Positions 42,564-45,123 of a DNA stretch of 45,123 bases are shown here, piece after piece. The notes under the pieces are model-generated. The model searched no databases. It saw only the letters and a program-made list of their open reading frames with translations, and was not told the DNA's origin. The stretch is taken from positions 1 to 45,123 of the forward strand of contig JAAYJU010000070.1 in the NCBI GenBank assembly GCA_012522735.1, read 5' to 3'. Made by a program: the position numbers and the translations under genes. Position 1 is the stretch's first letter; the number at the start of each line of letters is the position of its first letter. The DNA comes from Clostridiales bacterium (lineage in GTDB: Bacteria; Bacillota; Clostridia; Lachnospirales; Lachnospiraceae).

Positions 42564-43685
42564 TCATCTTTCATACACATGATAATTGCAGCTACTAAGA
42601 AGGTCTTTTGCTTCACTTTCTGACTTATCATCATAGAATTCTATTCTAAGTACACCTTCTTCAAATTCCCTGTTATGGATAATACCAATATTCTTTATAG
42701 AGATATGATTATTTGCCAGTAAAGTAGCTATGTTAGCTATAGAGCCAGCTTCATCTACTACGTCAATATATACTTCAAATATCCTGTGAATTAGACCTAT
42801 AGATTTATTAGGGATACTGCTTCTGTATTCACCAGCTCTATCAAACATCTTATATAGATAATCCCCATCCATTGTATCTAGAGCATCAGAAGTATTTTTT
42901 AGGGATTCGATATATTGGTCTAATATACTTTTGATGACATTTGAGTTAGTAAGGCAGATATTTTGCCACATCTTTGGTGAGGAGGAGGCAATTCTGGTTA
43001 TATCCTTAAAGCCTCCCGCTGCAAGCTGCTTCATTTTCTCAGATACATCGTCTGATTCCTTTATAAGATTCACTAGCTGAGCTGCTATGATATGCGGCAG
43101 ATGACTTATGGCTGCAGTGATTTCATCATGCTCTGTGGGTGAAAGGATAATAGGAAGTGAGCCCATTTCCTTAACAAGGTCATGAAGTACATTCAACTTA
43201 TCACATGGTGTGCTTACAGTTGGTGTTAGAATATAGTAAGCATTCTCAAGCAGTAAGGCATAGGAGCTAGAGTAACCAGTTTTTTCAGAGCCGGTCATAG
43301 GATGCCCTCCTATAAATACATCTTGCATCTGAAGGTCTATTGAAGCTTCATGTATATTACCCTTAACACTTCCGACATCGGTTATAATACAGGATTGCTT
43401 TATAATATACTTTAATCTTGATAAATATGAGATATTAGCTAATACAGGCGCACAAAGAAATATAATATCACAATCAGGAAAGCCTGATGTAAGCTCATCG
43501 GTTACATAATCAAGGATTCCATCAGAAAGTGCTTCTTCTAAATCGCTGCTAGGTGGATTATTATGGTAATCATAGGCATAGATTTGAGTATTTGGACGGT
43601 TGGCTTTAATTGCTCTTGCAATAGAGCCCCCTATTAACCCGAAGCCTATAAAGCCTATTTTATTTATACTAAAGTCCATGTTCAT
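42564..43685 (-). CDS. tyrA: Prephenate dehydrogenase with C-terminal ACT domain
   Basis: 373 residues. It makes 4-hydroxyphenylpyruvate from prephenate in tyrosine synthesis. The NAD-binding turn GFIGFGLIGGSIARAIKA is at residues 12-29, DVGSVKG near 103-109, and FIGGHPMTGSEKTGY near 122-136 is the active site. The last 70 residues form an ACT domain (VYIDVVDEAGSIANIATLLA), which usually gives tyrosine feedback control. GGAGG lies four bases before the first ATG (43685) and ten before a second (43679), so the start may be either. It lies 34 bases after aroF and 79 before aroA in the operon. Confidence 0.93.
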   Translation of the reverse strand: MNMDFSINKIGFIGFGLIGGSIARAIKANRPNTQIYAYDYHNNPPSSDLEEALSDGILDYVTDELTSGFPDCDIIFLCAPVLANISYLSRLKYIIKQSCIITDVGSVKGNIHEASIDLQMQDVFIGGHPMTGSEKTGYSSSYALLLENAYYILTPTVSTPCDKLNVLHDLVKEMGSLPIILSPTEHDEITAAISHLPHIIAAQLVNLIKESDDVSEKMKQLAAGGFKDITRIASSSPKMWQNICLTNSNVIKSILDQYIESLKNTSDALDTMDGDYLYKMFDRAGEYRSSIPNKSIGLIHRIFEVYIDVVDEAGSIANIATLLANNHISIKNIGIIHNREFEEGVLRIEFYDDKSESEAKDLLSSCNYHVYER

Positions 43686-43719
43686 GAAACCTCCTAGATA
43701 AAAACTAATATATATCTTA

Positions 43720-44733
43720 TTATAACTTCTTTCCTAACAATGTTACAAGGGGGCGAAGCTCTTCTGTTAAGACTTCAAACTGATCAAATGACAGGGATTG
43801 AGGTCCGTCACTTAATGCGGTGGAAGGGTCAGGATGAGTCTCTATCATAAGTCCGTCGGCACCAGCTGCAACTGCGGCCATTGAAAGGGGCTTCACATAA
43901 TCCCTGACACCGGTAGCATGACTAGGATCAACTATAATTGGTAGATGACTCTTCGCCTTAATTGCCGGAACGGCACTTATATCCAAAGTGTTTCTGGTAG
44001 CTGTTTCAAATGTTCGAATGCCTCTCTCACAAAGAACTACGTTAGGATTTCCCTCGGCAATAATATATTCTGCAGCATTTAGCCATTCATCGATGGTCGC
44101 GGATAATCCACGCTTAAGAAGGACTGGGAGATCTGTTTTTCCTGCTTCCTTAAGGAGATAGAAGTTCTGCATATTTCTTGCGCCAATTTGAAGCATATCA
44201 ACATATTTAACGGCTGATTCTATAGCATCAAGGCTTGTTACCTCACATACTACAGGAAGACCTGTCTCCTCCCTGGCTTCCTTCATATAGGAAAGACCCT
44301 CCTCCTCTAGCCCCTGAAAAGCATAGGGAGAGGTTCTTGGCTTGTAGGCACCTCCTCTAAGAATATGAGCACCAGCCTTTTTTATTGCATGGGCGGTTGC
44401 AAGCAGTTGTTGTCTGCTTTCCACTGCACAGGGACCCGACATAATAACCGTGGTGTCACCGCCTATAGTAACATTTCCTACATTTACTATGGTAGGATCT
44501 GGATGGAACTTTTTATTAGCAAGCTTATAGCTTTCGGTTACATAGACAATTTTGTCTACTTCATCATAGATGGCAAGGTTCTGGTCCATAAGCTTGGCTT
44601 TATCTCCGACAACACCGATGATAGTTACCTCGTGCCCTGCAGAGATATGAGCATATAAGCCTTTCTCTTCTATAATGGCTTTAACCCGATCTATGGATAC
44701 TTGTTTAGCTTTTGGCTTCATTACAATAATCAT
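43720..44733 (-). CDS. aroF: 3-Deoxy-7-phosphoheptulonate (DAHP) synthase
   Basis: 337 residues. It condenses PEP and erythrose-4-phosphate, the first step of aromatic amino acid synthesis. The N-terminal 70 residues are a ferredoxin-like regulatory domain; the barrel begins near 92 with the class I-beta motifs SGPCAVES and LRGGAYKPRTSPYAFQGL. CEVTSLD, QIGARNMQNF, LKRGLSATIDEW and IVDPSHATG are further active-site parts. The ATG at 44733 has AAGGAG seven bases before it. Its leader is made almost wholly of a REPIN-like repeat. First gene of aroF-tyrA-aroA. The symbol follows Bacillus/Clostridia usage. Confidence 0.94.
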   Translation of the reverse strand: MIIVMKPKAKQVSIDRVKAIIEEKGLYAHISAGHEVTIIGVVGDKAKLMDQNLAIYDEVDKIVYVTESYKLANKKFHPDPTIVNVGNVTIGGDTTVIMSGPCAVESRQQLLATAHAIKKAGAHILRGGAYKPRTSPYAFQGLEEEGLSYMKEAREETGLPVVCEVTSLDAIESAVKYVDMLQIGARNMQNFYLLKEAGKTDLPVLLKRGLSATIDEWLNAAEYIIAEGNPNVVLCERGIRTFETATRNTLDISAVPAIKAKSHLPIIVDPSHATGVRDYVKPLSMAAVAAGADGLMIETHPDPSTALSDGPQSLSFDQFEVLTEELRPLVTLLGKKL

Positions 44734-44750
44734 ATTCTTACTCCTTATCT

Positions 44751-44833
44751 GTAATGGTGCCAGGCACCATTACAAAAATATTAAGATTAGTATATTTAGT
44801 TAACATTTTCGTAATGGTGCCTGGCACCATTAC
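44751..44833. repeat. REPIN-like doublet of 23-bp palindromes (copy 2)
   Basis: Two perfect 23-bp palindromes at 44751-44773 (centre A) and 44811-44833 (centre T), each GTAATGGTGCC, centre, reverse complement, with a 37-base AT-rich spacer. Centre order and spacer length match copy 1 at 5470-5553. It lies 17 bases upstream of the aroF ATG and inside its transcript. Confidence 0.9.
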
Positions 44834-44848
44834 GAAACTATTACAGGG

Positions 44849-44877
44849 ATTATACTCTTAATTAAAGACCCTGTCAA
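44849..44877 (-). promoter_or_regulatory. Consensus sigma-A promoter for aroF-tyrA-aroA
   Basis: On the minus strand TTGACA (44877-44872), 17 bases, TATAAT (44854-44849): a full consensus match. ACAGGG/CCCTGT arms (44843-44848 and 44869-44874) overlap both boxes. The transcript would start near 44842 and run straight through the repeat doublet. Confidence 0.85.
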
Positions 44878-44948
44878 TACTGCATATGTTTAAAGCGTTA
44901 CGGTTTAACGTGCTAAAGAAAGATTTTGTGAATAATTCCATATAACTA

Positions 44949-44977
44949 TTGTAATCGTTGATTTTATTTAGTAAAAT
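44949..44977 (+). promoter_or_regulatory. Promoter candidate for EF-G-like gene
   Basis: TTGTAA (44949-44954), 17 bases, TAAAAT (44972-44977), giving a leader of about 75 bases. Nothing else is recognised between 44878 and 45059 apart from a partial dyad near 44890-44925. Confidence 0.45.
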
Positions 44978-45059
44978 AGACAAAGAGGTAAAGTGGGATA
45001 ATAACTGAGACATGTTTATTACTCTACTACTTACTAATAATGTAATGGAGGAAAATGGT

Positions 45060-45123
45060 ATGAAGGTTTATACTTCGGAAAAGATCCGCAATGTTGTTTT
45101 GTTAGGCCACGGAAGCTGTGGCA
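45060..45123 (+). CDS. EF-G-like translational GTPase (5' fragment)
   Basis: Only 21 residues are in the window: MKVYTSEKIRNVVLLGHGSC and Gly. The VLLGHGSCG stretch looks like the start of the P-loop of EF-G-type GTPases, and Clostridia often carry a second EF-G-like gene with this beginning. GGAGG lies eight bases before the ATG at 45060; an in-frame ATG at 45045 overlaps that site. Canonical fusA versus the paralogue cannot be decided from so little; the opening favours the paralogue. Confidence 0.6.
   Translation, partial: MKVYTSEKIRNVVLLGHGSCG

Overview
The window looks like the chromosome of an anaerobic Clostridia, most likely a Lachnospiraceae (cluster XIVa) relative. Evidence is low-to-moderate G+C, strong AGGAGG ribosome sites, TTG starts, and a typical gene set: GGGtGRT protein with its NifU-like partner, a 1431-residue 2-hydroxyacyl-CoA dehydratase activase fusion, DAP dehydrogenase, and a cobalamin methionine synthase without the reactivation domain. 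Genus and species cannot be named from the sequence alone.

Layout. 1-2150 (minus): small membrane protein, LUD-domain protein, DegV lipid-binding protein. 2334-8196 (plus): topoisomerase III, glucosamine-6-phosphate deaminase, a left-handed beta-helix acyltransferase-like protein, and the NifU-like/GGGtGRT pair, closed by a clear terminator. 8259-10300: an AT-rich accessory patch with a lipoprotein stub and a three-gene cassette (STAS-HATPase fusion, DUF4325 STAS-like protein, PIN-domain nuclease). 10588-15248: an AraC regulator facing three consecutive Gfo/Idh/MocA oxidoreductases. 15324-17528: a membrane PAS-GGDEF-EAL protein. 17541-17955 (minus): two tiny genes. 18135-23201: a membrane protein overlapping metH, then two glycosyltransferases. 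23271-25175: ilvN-ilvC behind an attenuator-like leader. 25341-32653: HTH protein with a Gly/Ile repeat tail, PEP carboxykinase with an apparent ATT start, ddh, a lytic transglycosylase-like protein, an Lsa/CplR-like ABC-F protein with a structured leader, and a HAD hydrolase. 32785-41135: a 42-residue basic protein (minus), the giant activase, and a heterodimeric ABC exporter. 41177-44733 (minus): aroF-tyrA-aroA. 45060 to the end: start of an EF-G-like GTPase.

How genes work together. aroF, tyrA and aroA form a compact operon for part of the shikimate and tyrosine route behind a consensus sigma-A promoter. ilvN-ilvC are two steps of branched-chain amino acid synthesis with ilvB and ilvD absent from the window. 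The ABC exporter halves are complementary: one has the degenerate ATP-site residues, the other the degenerate signature. The AraC gene probably controls the divergent oxidoreductases.

Most interesting signals: (i) the STAS-HATPase/DUF4325/PIN cassette, which looks like a partner-switching kinase and antagonist tied to a PIN RNase; (ii) two 83-84 bp REPIN-like doublets of a 23-bp palindrome, each just upstream of a ribosome site, one making up nearly all of the aroF 5' leader; (iii) the apparent ATT start of PEP carboxykinase; (iv) several structured leaders (ABC-F, ilvN, ddh). All function calls come from motif recognition by eye; no database search was run.
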